Shown: positions 1 through 8,194 of the stretch, one piece after another
Layout of the letters: the number at the start of each line of letters is the position of its first letter
Position numbering within the stretch: the stretch's first letter is position 1
NCBI GenBank assembly: GCA_018653605.1
Contig: JABHYY010000016.1
Coordinates: 1 to 49,310, forward strand
Source of the DNA: an archaeon
GTDB lineage: Archaea; Nanobdellota; Nanobdellia; SCGC-AAA011-G17; GW2011-AR17
Length of the DNA: 49,310 nt
Direction: 5' to 3'
The notes under the pieces: generated by a model
Databases searched by the model: none
The model's input: only the letters and a program-made list of their open reading frames with translations
What the model was told of the DNA's origin: nothing
Made by a program: the position numbers and the translations under genes

Positions 1-2
1 AT

Positions 3-830
3 AAGAATACAAGTTTGAGGGATGTATTTTATCAAGTTAAAAGAACTATTCCTGGAACAAAAGTTAATGTTGTTGATGAACAAACTGAAACTGATAAGGC
101 AATTGAAGATTTGGAATTGATTACTGGGTTTTCTCGAGAGCAATTGCACATTAATGCTAACAAGAATGGTTCCATTTCGGGTAAAGTTGTTATTGAAGAT
201 AAAGGTGATACTATTGATTGGAGTAAGTTGGGTAGTGGTGGTTGGAGTATTCCATCTAATGTTGAAAATATTAAGTTTAAGAAAGTTGATGCGCAATATA
301 TTTTGTATATGGAAAAGGCTGCTGTGTGGGAAAGGCTGCACGAAGATAAGTATTGGAAAAAAAATAAATGTATTATTGTAAGTTCACAAGGTCAAACTAC
401 TCGAGGTATTCGAAGATTGTTGCAAAGGTTGGGTGAAGAATTTAAATTGCCAATTTATGTTTTAACTGACTATGACCCTTGGGGGTTTTATATTTATTCT
501 GTTATTAAATATGGTTCAATCTCTTTGGCCCATATCTCTGGTAAGATGGCAATACCTCAAGTAAAGTTTTTAGGGATTATGTCAAAAGATATTGAGAAGT
601 ATGGGTTGCAAAAGCATTTTATTAAGTTAAGTGATAAAGATATTTCAAGAATCAAACAGATTAGTAATTATGATTGGTTTAAAGATGATAAGAGATGGCA
701 AAAAGAATTCAAGGCTATGAGGAAATATAAAGCTAAAGCAGAAATCCAGGCTCTTAGTGCTCGAGGAATTACTTTTATCTCTGAAAAATATTTGCCAGAA
801 AAAATTAAAAATAAAGATTGGATTGATTAA
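3..830 (+). CDS. top6A: DNA topoisomerase VI subunit A (5' truncated by window edge)
   Basis: This is the Spo11-like catalytic subunit of the type IIB topoisomerase that cuts and passes duplex DNA. The frame is open to the window edge; the ORF-track start at 15 is a TTG (Leu) inside the conserved TSLRD motif, so the gene begins upstream. The motif SLRDVFYQ carries the expected catalytic tyrosine. A Toprim domain follows, with its glutamate in YMEKAAVWERL and the metal-binding DxD in LTDYDPWGFYIYSVIKYGS. The N-terminal part of the winged-helix domain is missing. Subunit B is presumably upstream, outside the window. It converges on the next gene, and the two stop codons share the bases TTAA. 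Confidence 0.93.
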   Translation, partial: KNTSLRDVFYQVKRTIPGTKVNVVDEQTETDKAIEDLELITGFSREQLHINANKNGSISGKVVIEDKGDTIDWSKLGSGGWSIPSNVENIKFKKVDAQYILYMEKAAVWERLHEDKYWKKNKCIIVSSQGQTTRGIRRLLQRLGEEFKLPIYVLTDYDPWGFYIYSVIKYGSISLAHISGKMAIPQVKFLGIMSKDIEKYGLQKHFIKLSDKDISRIKQISNYDWFKDDKRWQKEFKAMRKYKAKAEIQALSARGITFISEKYLPEKIKNKDWID

Positions 831-3310
831 GCTGACTTTTTAGCGCTACTTGTAGAACTTGATTTCCCTGAAGCCTCTACTGATTCTTGTGCTACTACAT
901 ATGACATTTCTGTCATGTTTCCTGCTAAAGTTTCTGCTGTTACACCATATGTTTCTGCATGTTCTCTTGCATAAGCAATCTTTGTTAGCTCTGGATTTTC
1001 TTCTAATGCTTCTTGATAACCTTCATACATTGAAACTGTTCTATCTGCAACTGCATTAATTCCAGCTAATCTTAAGTCAGAGTACAACTGATTTCTTGAA
1101 TGGTCAGTGCTTGCTAATATGCTTGAAATGTTTTCACCAACTTCATATCTTAAACTGTGCTCATCAACTCTTTCAACATTTCTAATTGATTTTTTAAGTT
1201 TACTTTGTTGAACTGAATATATTGTTGAAATACCTCTTACATCTAAATCTAAATCTTGTCCTTCAAACATTTCACTTTGTTCTTGTTGTGTGAAGTAGTG
1301 TCCTATTGCAGCTTCTAATCTATCACTTTCATCAAAGTCATAAAACTCTTGCATGTTTCTTAGTAATCTTCTTTCTTTAGGACTGTCAAAAGATTCTGGA
1401 TTTTGTGTGTAAGATTGTGCAGCTTGCATTGCAAGTGCAGTTGTATCGCCTTTCCAATCAGCCATTGAACTTTGTGATAATCTGTAAACATCTAAGAAAC
1501 TTTGAGTGTATGTTGCAACTTCTTCTCTTGGCATTGTTGATGGACTTATAGAATCTATAATTGCACCTGCTCTTGTATTACCTGAAGGATTTAATACTGC
1601 TTGAAGTCCTGTGTCAACAATACCATCATCTTGTACTACTGTTAATCCAGTGTCAACTAGATCTTCTGATGCTACAGCAGCAATTTCATCCCAATCTGCT
1701 AAAAATTCATCTAATGCTTCTTCCTTCATTTCAGCTGTTACATCTGGAATTTCATCAGTGTCAAGTTCTAACTCTTCAACAGGTTGTTCATAACCAATAG
1801 GTTCACCCAAGTCAACATCGTCTTTTCCAAAAATATATTCTTCTGCTTCTTGTTTCCATGCTTCTTTTGGATCTTCAACAGGTTGTTGAATTCTAGGTTC
1901 AGTTGTCGCTTGTTGATGAGGTTCCTCTAAAACCATTTCTAAAGAATTTGTAACTTCTGGTTGAATTGAATATTCTTCAGGTTCTTCTTGTGGAGGGAAA
2001 TGTTCAACCACTGGTGTCCCTGTGAATATTGGTCCATCTTCAACTGCTTCTAAAGATACAGTTGCATTTAGTGCAGAACCTTTTAGTAATCTTGCATTGT
2101 TTGGATCTCTAGCTAATTCTATTAGCTCTTGGTAACTTGATAATTTTTCAGTGTTTATTGGATTTCTTACTGCATGTGGATTTTGATCTTGTAAAACCAT
2201 TGCTAGTGATAAAACATTCTTAACTTGTTCAGGAGTGTATTTACTTGTAACATTTGAAACATAAACTTCATCAAGTAATGTTTTTTGTTCTGTTTGGGAT
2301 AATTCTAAGAAATTTATTCCTAGTTGTCCTTCACCTAATATTGCTGCTGCAATTTGAGTTAAGCTTGAACCTTGTGGAGCTGAATCTAATGTTCCTACAT
2401 AATTTGTTAAAGGATCTTTTGGATTTGGATCAATGTCATATGGATCTGGTTGAGGTGCATCAAATGCTGGGGTTGCTGTAACACCTGCTAGGATATCTTC
2501 TAAAGGTCTTTCTAATCTATCTTTTCCTCTTGGTCCATATTGTCTATCTAGGAACTCGCCTACTGTTCTTGTTCCTATAGGTACATTTTCAGATTGTACT
2601 ACAGCTGTTGGTTTGTCTGAGGAGTATTTTTGTTTTAATTCTATAATTTTATCAGGAGCAAATATTGCAGTTCCTAATCCTAGACCTACAGTTAATGCAG
2701 CTAAGTATACTAAACCTTTACCTACATAATGTCCTATTGAATTTTTATCTGCTATTCCATCCCTTTTTGCTTTTTCCCAATTTTCATCTAAATCTGTGGG
2801 TTCTTTATGTATTGAAGTGTCTAAACTATCTCCTCCATCTAAAAACTCATCATCTACAGGTTCAAATTCTCCTGAATCTTCATTCATTATTGTATCTGCT
2901 ATAGAAGATCCACCTAAAAGTTCATCAACAGATGCTTCTGTATCTGGATCTAGACCTTGATATTCTCTTGTAGGGTCATCATGACCGATAAGAGCATCTT
3001 CAGGTAATTCCATTGGGTCATCATTACCCGGATTTATTTCAACATCTGAATCATAAAAAACTTGAACTTCAGCAGGAACTTCAATAGAATCTTCTGGAAT
3101 ATCAGGATCTTCACCTAAATCTTCTAAATCTGCTGCAAAATCATCTAAACTTTCCTCAAAAGTACCACTATTGTCTGCTTCCAGATCTTCTGTAAGAGAG
3201 CTTGGTACTTCTTCAATAACTCCATCAGTATCATTAGAACTACCTACAAGGGTATTATTGGGCAAACCACCTTGTGGAGGAGTTAGTTTAGGAACTTTTT
3301 TCTTTACCAT
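827..3310 (-). CDS. Large acidic single-span membrane protein of unknown function
   Basis: I do not recognise this 827-residue protein. A short basic N-terminus (MVKKK) is followed by about 170 strongly acidic, probably disordered residues, then one membrane span at about residues 195-216 (LVYLAALTVGLGLGTAIFA). A long mixed region follows, with a second acidic stretch at about 440-580 that contains two near copies of IVDTGL/LVDTGL, then a more helical, charged C-terminal 230 residues ending in a Ser/Lys-rich tail. There is no signal peptide; a central span between two large hydrophilic halves fits a bitopic membrane protein. A TATA-like CTTTATAAATG (reverse strand, 3334-3344) lies about 29 bases before the ATG. 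The stop overlaps the topoisomerase VI-A stop. Confidence 0.8.
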   Translation of the reverse strand: MVKKKVPKLTPPQGGLPNNTLVGSSNDTDGVIEEVPSSLTEDLEADNSGTFEESLDDFAADLEDLGEDPDIPEDSIEVPAEVQVFYDSDVEINPGNDDPMELPEDALIGHDDPTREYQGLDPDTEASVDELLGGSSIADTIMNEDSGEFEPVDDEFLDGGDSLDTSIHKEPTDLDENWEKAKRDGIADKNSIGHYVGKGLVYLAALTVGLGLGTAIFAPDKIIELKQKYSSDKPTAVVQSENVPIGTRTVGEFLDRQYGPRGKDRLERPLEDILAGVTATPAFDAPQPDPYDIDPNPKDPLTNYVGTLDSAPQGSSLTQIAAAILGEGQLGINFLELSQTEQKTLLDEVYVSNVTSKYTPEQVKNVLSLAMVLQDQNPHAVRNPINTEKLSSYQELIELARDPNNARLLKGSALNATVSLEAVEDGPIFTGTPVVEHFPPQEEPEEYSIQPEVTNSLEMVLEEPHQQATTEPRIQQPVEDPKEAWKQEAEEYIFGKDDVDLGEPIGYEQPVEELELDTDEIPDVTAEMKEEALDEFLADWDEIAAVASEDLVDTGLTVVQDDGIVDTGLQAVLNPSGNTRAGAIIDSISPSTMPREEVATYTQSFLDVYRLSQSSMADWKGDTTALAMQAAQSYTQNPESFDSPKERRLLRNMQEFYDFDESDRLEAAIGHYFTQQEQSEMFEGQDLDLDVRGISTIYSVQQSKLKKSIRNVERVDEHSLRYEVGENISSILASTDHSRNQLYSDLRLAGINAVADRTVSMYEGYQEALEENPELTKIAYAREHAETYGVTAETLAGNMTEMSYVVAQESVEASGKSSSTSSAKKSA

Positions 3311-3388
3311 TACTCTCCATATTTTTTACTAGACATTTATAAAGTTTGCTAAGGTTTGGAATAAAATTGGATATATGCAAAAACCAAA

Positions 3389-3399
3389 GTTTTTAAAAA
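3389..3399 (+). promoter_or_regulatory. TATA box of tRNA-Asn
   Basis: GTTTTTAAAAA is centred about 29 bases before the first tRNA base, the usual archaeal TATA spacing. Confidence 0.55.
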
Positions 3400-3423
3400 T
3401 GCTGAGAATTTCTAGATGAGTAT

Positions 3424-3495
3424 GTCCCTGTAGCTTAGCGGTAGAGCATTCGGCTGTTAACCGAAAGGTCGCAAGTTCAAATCTTGCCGGGGACG
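3424..3495 (+). tRNA. tRNA-Asn (GTT)
   Basis: A full cloverleaf can be drawn: acceptor GTCCCTG/CGGGGAC (one G-U pair), D stem GCTT/GAGC, anticodon stem TTCGG/CCGAA with loop CTGTTAA (anticodon GTT), T stem GCAAG/CTTGC with loop TTCAAAT, and discriminator G. No intron is present and the 3' CCA is not encoded. It is 49 bases from tRNA-Ile, and each has its own TATA element. Confidence 0.96.
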
Positions 3496-3511
3496 TATCT
3501 TTATCAAAAGT

Positions 3512-3522
3512 TTTTTAAATAG
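3512..3522 (+). promoter_or_regulatory. TATA box of tRNA-Ile
   Basis: TTTTTAAATAG is centred about 27 bases before the tRNA-Ile 5' end, so this tRNA is probably transcribed on its own rather than processed from a tRNA-Asn transcript. Confidence 0.55.
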
Positions 3523-3544
3523 CTAAAATTTTACAAAGAACTAT

Positions 3545-3619
3545 GAGCCTGTGGCTTAGTCTGGCTAGGGCACCACTCTGATAAGGTGGGGATCGTGGGT
3601 TCAAATCCCATCAGGCTCA
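3545..3619 (+). tRNA. tRNA-Ile (GAT)
   Basis: Cloverleaf: acceptor GAGCCTG/CAGGCTC, D stem GCTT/GGGC, anticodon stem CCACT/GGTGG with loop CTGATAA (anticodon GAT), T stem GTGGG/CCCAT with loop TTCAAAT, and discriminator A. No intron and no encoded CCA. The next gene (metG, opposite strand) ends 8 bases downstream. Confidence 0.96.
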
Positions 3620-3626
3620 TTCATAC

Positions 3627-5444
3627 TTAACAAACTTCTGCGCCTTCTTCTATTTTTTGATCAGGTTCTAGAAGTACTACTTTATCTTGATGTTCTGCAG
3701 CAAGAAGCATTCCATTACTTTCTATTCCTCTGAACTTAGTTGGTTTTAGGTTTGTGAATACAACTATTTGTTTTCCTTTGAGGTCACTAAGTTTATAGTA
3801 TTCTTTTAATCCAGAAACTATTTGTATTATTTTATCTCCTATGTCAACTTTGAGTATGTAAAGCTTATCTGCATTAGGATGTTTTTTTGCTTCTGTGACT
3901 GTTCCAATTTTAAGTTTTAATTTTTGCCATTCTTCGAATGATACCATTTCTTCTTCCTCCTTTGTAGGTTGTTTAACTTCTTCTATTTTTGTGAATAAAT
4001 AACTTGATTTGTTAACTTTATTGTTTCCTATTAAACCAAATTTAATGTCTTTGAAAGATTGTTGTTTTTTAATTCCTAATTGTTGTTTTATTGTGCTTGC
4101 TGTATCTGGCATAAAAGGCTCTGTTAGTATTGAAATTACTCTTAATGCTTCTGCAAGGTTGTAAAGAACTGTTTTTAGTTTTTCTTTGTTTGTTTTTGCT
4201 AGTTCCCATGGTTTGTTATCATTGATATATTTGTTACACTGGTTAATGAACTTCCAAATTTCTGATAAAGCATTATGTAATTCATAATTTTGCATGTAAG
4301 TGTTAATTTTTTTGAAGTTTAGTTTCTTTAGAAGTTGGTTTGTTTTACTTTTAGGTATTTCTCCTTGGAAATATTTTTCTATCATGCTTAAAGTTCTAGA
4401 TTGTAGGTTTCCTAGGTCGTTTACAAGTTCACTGTTATGTCTTTGTTTTAATGCTTCAATTGAAAATGCACCATCAAGACCCATTGGAATTTCTCTTAAC
4501 ATAAAATATCTCACTGAGTCTACTGGAAAAGTTTCTAATAAAGCTAAAGGATCAACAATATTACCTAAAGATTTGCTCATCTTCTCTCCACCTTCTGCTT
4601 TTATAAATCCATGAACCAAGAGCTTTTTAGGTGGTTTTATTCCTGCAGCAAAAAGCATTGATAACCAAATAACTGAATGGTGCCATAAAATATCATGAGC
4701 AATTACATGAACATTAGCTGGCCAAAACTTTTCATTTTTTTGAATACTAGAAGTATAGTTTGGTAATGCATCAAACCAAACCCAGATTCTATGTTTTTTA
4801 TCAAATGGTAAAGGTATTCCCCATTTGGAATCAGTTCTAGATATACAAAGATCTCTTACACCTTCTCTCATTCTTCCTAATATAAAATTCTGTCTTGTTT
4901 TTGGGACAATATAATTTTGTTTTTTTATGTAAGCTTCAACTTTCTTTTGATATTTAGACATTTTAAAGAAGTATGACTCTTGTTCCATCCATTTTGGTTT
5001 AGTTCTATGTAATGGACATTTATTATCATCTAAATCTTTTTCAGTGTAATAAGTTTCACAACTCTCGCAATACCAACCTTCATATTTCCCTTTGTAAATA
5101 TCTCCTTTATCAAATAATTTTTGAACAAGTTTTTCGCAATATTTAACATGCTCTTTACTAGTTGTTCTTACAAATTTATTATAGTTGATGTTGTACTGTT
5201 TGAATGCTTTTTCAAAAGGTTTAACCATCTGATCAACATGTTTTTGTGGTGAAATTCCTTTCTTTTTTGCTATTTTTTCAACACTTTGTGCATGCTCATC
5301 AGTTCCTGTTGTAAAAAAAATTTCTTCTCCTAAAAGTTCATGCCATCTAGCAATAGAATCTGAAACAATATTAGTATAAACAGTACCAATATGGGGTTTA
5401 CCTGAAGGATAATAAATTGGTGTTGTAATGTAAAAGGTTTTCAT
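3627..5444 (-). CDS. metG: Methionyl-tRNA synthetase, bacterial type, with C-terminal tRNA-binding domain
   Basis: It charges tRNA-Met in the cytoplasm. From the chosen start it is 605 residues. The class I signature PSGKPHIGT is at about residues 13-21 (the last His of HIGH is Thr), a one-knuckle zinc site CESC...CPLH at about 126-146, KMSKS at 298-302, and an EMAPII/Trbp111-like OB domain (about 495-605, LKIGTVTEAKKHPNADKLY) fused at the C-terminus. FYITTPIYYPSGK is the form typical of bacterial MetRS rather than the archaeal TSALPYANG form. I chose the inner ATG at 5444 over 5483 because the protein then starts MKTFYITTPIYY, as in the family, and because a TATA box sits about 25 bases upstream of it. 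Confidence 0.93.
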   Translation of the reverse strand: MKTFYITTPIYYPSGKPHIGTVYTNIVSDSIARWHELLGEEIFFTTGTDEHAQSVEKIAKKKGISPQKHVDQMVKPFEKAFKQYNINYNKFVRTTSKEHVKYCEKLVQKLFDKGDIYKGKYEGWYCESCETYYTEKDLDDNKCPLHRTKPKWMEQESYFFKMSKYQKKVEAYIKKQNYIVPKTRQNFILGRMREGVRDLCISRTDSKWGIPLPFDKKHRIWVWFDALPNYTSSIQKNEKFWPANVHVIAHDILWHHSVIWLSMLFAAGIKPPKKLLVHGFIKAEGGEKMSKSLGNIVDPLALLETFPVDSVRYFMLREIPMGLDGAFSIEALKQRHNSELVNDLGNLQSRTLSMIEKYFQGEIPKSKTNQLLKKLNFKKINTYMQNYELHNALSEIWKFINQCNKYINDNKPWELAKTNKEKLKTVLYNLAEALRVISILTEPFMPDTASTIKQQLGIKKQQSFKDIKFGLIGNNKVNKSSYLFTKIEEVKQPTKEEEEMVSFEEWQKLKLKIGTVTEAKKHPNADKLYILKVDIGDKIIQIVSGLKEYYKLSDLKGKQIVVFTNLKPTKFRGIESNGMLLAAEHQDKVVLLEPDQKIEEGAEVC

Positions 5445-5464
5445 TACCAGAGAAATGTATTTTA

Positions 5465-5474
5465 ACTTTAAATA
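5465..5474 (-). promoter_or_regulatory. TATA box of metG
   Basis: Reverse-strand CTATTTAAAG-like element, centred about 25 bases before the ATG at 5444. It overlaps the 3' end of the homing-endonuclease-like gene and decides the metG start. Confidence 0.55.
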
Positions 5475-6454
5475 GGTTTCCACAAACGAGGCATATTACT
5501 TATATTGGTTAATGCTCTATCTATTGCTTTTCTTTTATCCCCATGTCTAGAATATTTTTTTAACTCATAAAGTAATTCTAAAAGAGGAAGCTTCTGATTT
5601 ACTGAAATTGCCCAATAATCTTCATTAAGAGGATAACCATTTATTGGGCTTATAGTTCCTTTCTTTTTTGATAAATTAACATTACTACAAGGAATATTAA
5701 AATTTTCTAATGAAGATTTTATTTTAATCAAAATTTCTTTATCACAATTTGCTAAGTTAATATTTGCCTTTCCATAATTGGTATAAATATGTCCTTCAGC
5801 ATCAATAAACCCTGCAAGGAAAGCAAGAAAAAGATCTCTTTCTTTAAAGTACTCTTCTGGAACTTCTTTATCTAATAAAAAAGCAAATGATAAATTTAAA
5901 TAAGCTTCTATCTGTTGTTTTCCAGAATCATAAACTCTACTAATCCAAACTCTTCCATATGGATTAAATAAATTATAGATCAAATCAATCTGGGCCTTTC
6001 TAGTACTTGCACAATCAGTTTTAACTGTTTCACTTTTATCCATACCAGCCATTCTTACTCTTAAATCACCAATTCTAAATCCTATTAAATAAGCTTGAAA
6101 TAATTCATCTCCATCAAAATCTCTTTTTGGATAAATAACATGTGCTTCAGATATGTTTTTTATTGGTATCCCTAGTTTTCTCATCTTTCTATGAATAGTA
6201 CTTCTTGCAATCCCTTTTATTTCTCCTATTTTCCAAGTAGATAATCCTTTATTCCAATAAAGATCAATTAATTCTTCAGGAGAAATATTAACTGGTCCAC
6301 CAACAGGTCTGACAGGAATATTGTAAGCATGTAATCTTTTACAAATTGTTGCTTGACAACAACCTAATTTATCTGCAATCTGAAAAGTAGAAAGTTTTTC
6401 TTCTAAATAGAGTTTTTTTAGTATTTCTTGAGAGATTTCTAATTTTTTGGCCAT
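5468..6454 (-). CDS. Free-standing LAGLIDADG endonuclease-like protein with two N-terminal HTH domains
   Basis: 328 residues. Two helix-turn-helix segments come first, at about 8-45 (STFQIADKLGCCQATICKRL) and 57-95 (STWKIGEIKGIARSTIHRKM). Two LAGLIDADG motifs follow, at about 121-130 (AYLIGFRIGD) and 210-222 (AFLAGFIDAEGHI); both keep the acidic residue that binds the catalytic metal. Two motifs in one chain suggest a monomer that cuts an asymmetric site. It is a complete gene with its own TATA box (CTTATAAATG, reverse strand, about 27 bases upstream), so it is neither an intein nor an intron ORF. It may be a homing endonuclease or one repurposed as a DNA-binding regulator; the sequence does not decide. 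Confidence 0.82.
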   Translation of the reverse strand: MAKKLEISQEILKKLYLEEKLSTFQIADKLGCCQATICKRLHAYNIPVRPVGGPVNISPEELIDLYWNKGLSTWKIGEIKGIARSTIHRKMRKLGIPIKNISEAHVIYPKRDFDGDELFQAYLIGFRIGDLRVRMAGMDKSETVKTDCASTRKAQIDLIYNLFNPYGRVWISRVYDSGKQQIEAYLNLSFAFLLDKEVPEEYFKERDLFLAFLAGFIDAEGHIYTNYGKANINLANCDKEILIKIKSSLENFNIPCSNVNLSKKKGTISPINGYPLNEDYWAISVNQKLPLLELLYELKKYSRHGDKRKAIDRALTNISNMPRLWKPI

Positions 6455-6476
6455 ACTACAATTATCGATTTATACA

Positions 6477-6485
6477 TTTATAAGC
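6477..6485 (-). promoter_or_regulatory. TATA box of the LAGLIDADG gene
   Basis: Reverse-strand GCTTATAAA, centred about 27 bases before the ATG at 6454. A CG-rich element (GCGTTTACGC on the same strand) lies just upstream of it, unusual for this AT-rich DNA. Confidence 0.5.
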
Positions 6486-6532
6486 TCTGCGCGTAAACGC
6501 CATGTCACTCCAGTAATACTCCAGAATATACT

Positions 6533-6913
6533 TTAATAGTTCTCTTTAATAAAATTCATCATTTCACGATTATCAGATTTTACAAAGAGTGTGAAAGCTA
6601 GGTTTGTTTTTCCTAAGTCTAGAAGTTTGATTGCTAAGTACTCTATTTTTTCTTTGTTATTAGAATATAATAGATAGTAAGATGCTGGAATTAGTAGTGC
6701 TTGGTTTTGTAAAAAATGTGCGCATTCTTGTAACTTTTGTTCATTTTGTGCTATTGAAAATGCTTTTCCTGCATCTTTGTGATTGTTTTGTTTGAATAGA
6801 AGATCTCCTACTTCTGTTAGAATTTCTGTTTTAAGATGTTGAGGTAAGGTGTCAAAGTTGAATTGATCTATACCTTGTTTGATGACTTCATTAGTAATTG
6901 CTGTGTATTTCAT
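6533..6913 (-). CDS. Helical-repeat protein of unknown function
   Basis: 126 residues. I do not recognise a named family. The sequence reads as consecutive amphipathic helices of about 15 residues (KTEILTEVGDLLFKQNNHKDAGKAFSIAQ, ASYYLLYSNNKEKIEYLAIKLLDLGK, NLAFTLFVKSDNREMMNFI), the pattern of a TPR or alpha-solenoid repeat, so a protein-binding role is plausible. There is no signal peptide or membrane span. A TATA-like element (ATTAAATATATTTA, 6936-6949) precedes the ATG. It is divergent from the aminotransferase-like gene at 7018. Confidence 0.75.
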   Translation of the reverse strand: MKYTAITNEVIKQGIDQFNFDTLPQHLKTEILTEVGDLLFKQNNHKDAGKAFSIAQNEQKLQECAHFLQNQALLIPASYYLLYSNNKEKIEYLAIKLLDLGKTNLAFTLFVKSDNREMMNFIKENY

Positions 6914-7017
6914 TGGAATTGTGATGTCTTTTTGTATTAAATATATTTATGTTGTCAAAAATAGCCCTTTTTTTAATAAAAAAAGCTTAAAAAGGCATAG
7001 TTTTTACTAATAGGGAT

Positions 7018-7863
7018 ATGAAACCAATTCAAGAGTTCACTACAAAGGTTGATGCCAGAATAAAGAAGTTAACTAGGCATGCACATGTTCATTTTACTGA
7101 TAGAGGAAATTCTGCAATCTTTATGGCTTTAGCTATTGCTAAGCAAAAAAAAGAAAAGCCTGTGTTGTTGATACCTGATCAAGGTGGATGGTATTCTTAC
7201 AAAAGGTATCCTAAATATTTTGGGTATGAAGTTATTGAAGTTAAGACTGATTATGGTGTTATTGATTTGAAAGATTTGAAAAAGAAAGTTAAGGGTGCTA
7301 ATGCATTTATCTTTACTTCATTTGCTGGATACTTTGCTGAGCAACCTTTGCGAAAGATTAAAACTATTTGTAAGAAAACTGGATGTTTGGTTATTGAAGA
7401 TGCATCTGGTGCAATTGGTGATAAAAGGTTGTGTAATGGTAAGTATTCTGATATTATTGTTGGTAGCTTTTCTAGGTGGAAACCTGTTTGTTATGGTTAT
7501 GGTGGTTGGATCTCTGTTGCAAATAAAAGTTTTTTTGATGGTGCTCGAGAAGTTATGTCAATGTCTAGAGTGCATGAAAGGTTCTATAGGGATATTATGA
7601 AGTTTATTCGTAAGAACAAATTGAAAATGTTATTGAAGTTGTCAGAGAGGGTTAAAGAAGATTTGAAGGATTTTGAAATTTTGCACAAAGATAAGAGAGG
7701 ATTGAATGTTGTTGTAAAGTTTGATCCTAAAGTTATTTCATATTGTCAGGAGAAAGGTTTTCAGCATGTACTTTGTCCAAATTATATTCGAGTTAATGAA
7801 AGAGCTGTTTCAATTGAGTTGAAAAGGTTGGAGCTGGATCGGTTGAAGGAGTTGGTGAAATGA
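7018..7863 (+). CDS. Short PLP-dependent DegT/DnrJ/EryC1-like aminotransferase fold protein
   Basis: 281 residues, against about 370-400 for typical DegT-family enzymes. Visible fold-type-I landmarks are the aspartate that contacts the PLP ring nitrogen in VIEDASGAIGD (about 126-136) and the candidate Schiff-base lysine in GSFSRWKPVCYGYGGW (about 150-165). The small C-terminal domain is much reduced. DegT-family enzymes usually aminate sugar nucleotides or perform related PLP chemistry; the substrate cannot be inferred. A TATA-like GCTTAAAAAG lies about 28 bases before the ATG. The stop overlaps the next ATG (ATGA), so the small membrane protein at 7860 is translationally coupled to it. Confidence 0.75.
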   Translation: MKPIQEFTTKVDARIKKLTRHAHVHFTDRGNSAIFMALAIAKQKKEKPVLLIPDQGGWYSYKRYPKYFGYEVIEVKTDYGVIDLKDLKKKVKGANAFIFTSFAGYFAEQPLRKIKTICKKTGCLVIEDASGAIGDKRLCNGKYSDIIVGSFSRWKPVCYGYGGWISVANKSFFDGAREVMSMSRVHERFYRDIMKFIRKNKLKMLLKLSERVKEDLKDFEILHKDKRGLNVVVKFDPKVISYCQEKGFQHVLCPNYIRVNERAVSIELKRLELDRLKELVK

Positions 7864-8162
7864 AAAAGAAAAATACTTTAGGAAAAATATTTAGATTTGT
7901 TTGGTTAGTTGTAAAAGGTTTAATGCAATGGTTGTTTGTTGATTTGTTCAGAACTATTAGGCTTGCTGTTAGATATGCAAGGAATCCTGGTGAAGAGAGT
8001 AAAGTGAATAGAGAGCTTGAAGCTAATAAAAAGTTAGAAGTGCATGATGAGAGAATTAACAGAGTTGAGAGGTTAGTTTATGGTGTTTATAATGATACAG
8101 AGTATTCTAAGTCTGCAAAAGGTCAGCATGATTTGAAAGTTTTGAAAGAAAGAGTTAAGTAA
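7860..8162 (+). CDS. Small membrane-associated protein, coupled to the aminotransferase-like gene
   Basis: 100 residues, unrecognised. A basic N-terminus leads into a hydrophobic/aromatic stretch (IFRFVWLVVKGLMQWLFVDLF, about 10-30), then a charged, probably helical C-terminal two thirds. The hydrophobic region resembles the N-terminus of the 91-residue protein at 8602 (FKFIWVLIYSFFKAITVDF), suggesting diverged relatives. The start overlaps the previous stop by 4 bases (ATGA). Confidence 0.7.
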   Translation: MKKKNTLGKIFRFVWLVVKGLMQWLFVDLFRTIRLAVRYARNPGEESKVNRELEANKKLEVHDERINRVERLVYGVYNDTEYSKSAKGQHDLKVLKERVK

Positions 8163-8163
8163 G

Positions 8164-8173
8164 TTTTATAAAG
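8164..8173 (+). promoter_or_regulatory. TATA box of the zinc-ribbon gene
   Basis: TTTTATAAAG, centred about 26 bases before the ATG at 8195; implies a leaderless transcript starting at or next to that ATG. Confidence 0.6.
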
Positions 8174-8194
8174 ATAAATTCTCTTATTCTTTTT

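Noticed and set aside
5445-5483. Upstream metG start at 5483
   Set aside because: It adds residues METYLKLKYISLV not found in the family, and the segment contains the TATA box positioned for the inner ATG.
5468-6454. LAGLIDADG ORF as an intein or intron-encoded protein
   Set aside because: It is a complete gene with start, stop and its own promoter, and no host-protein exteins or rRNA/tRNA exons flank it.
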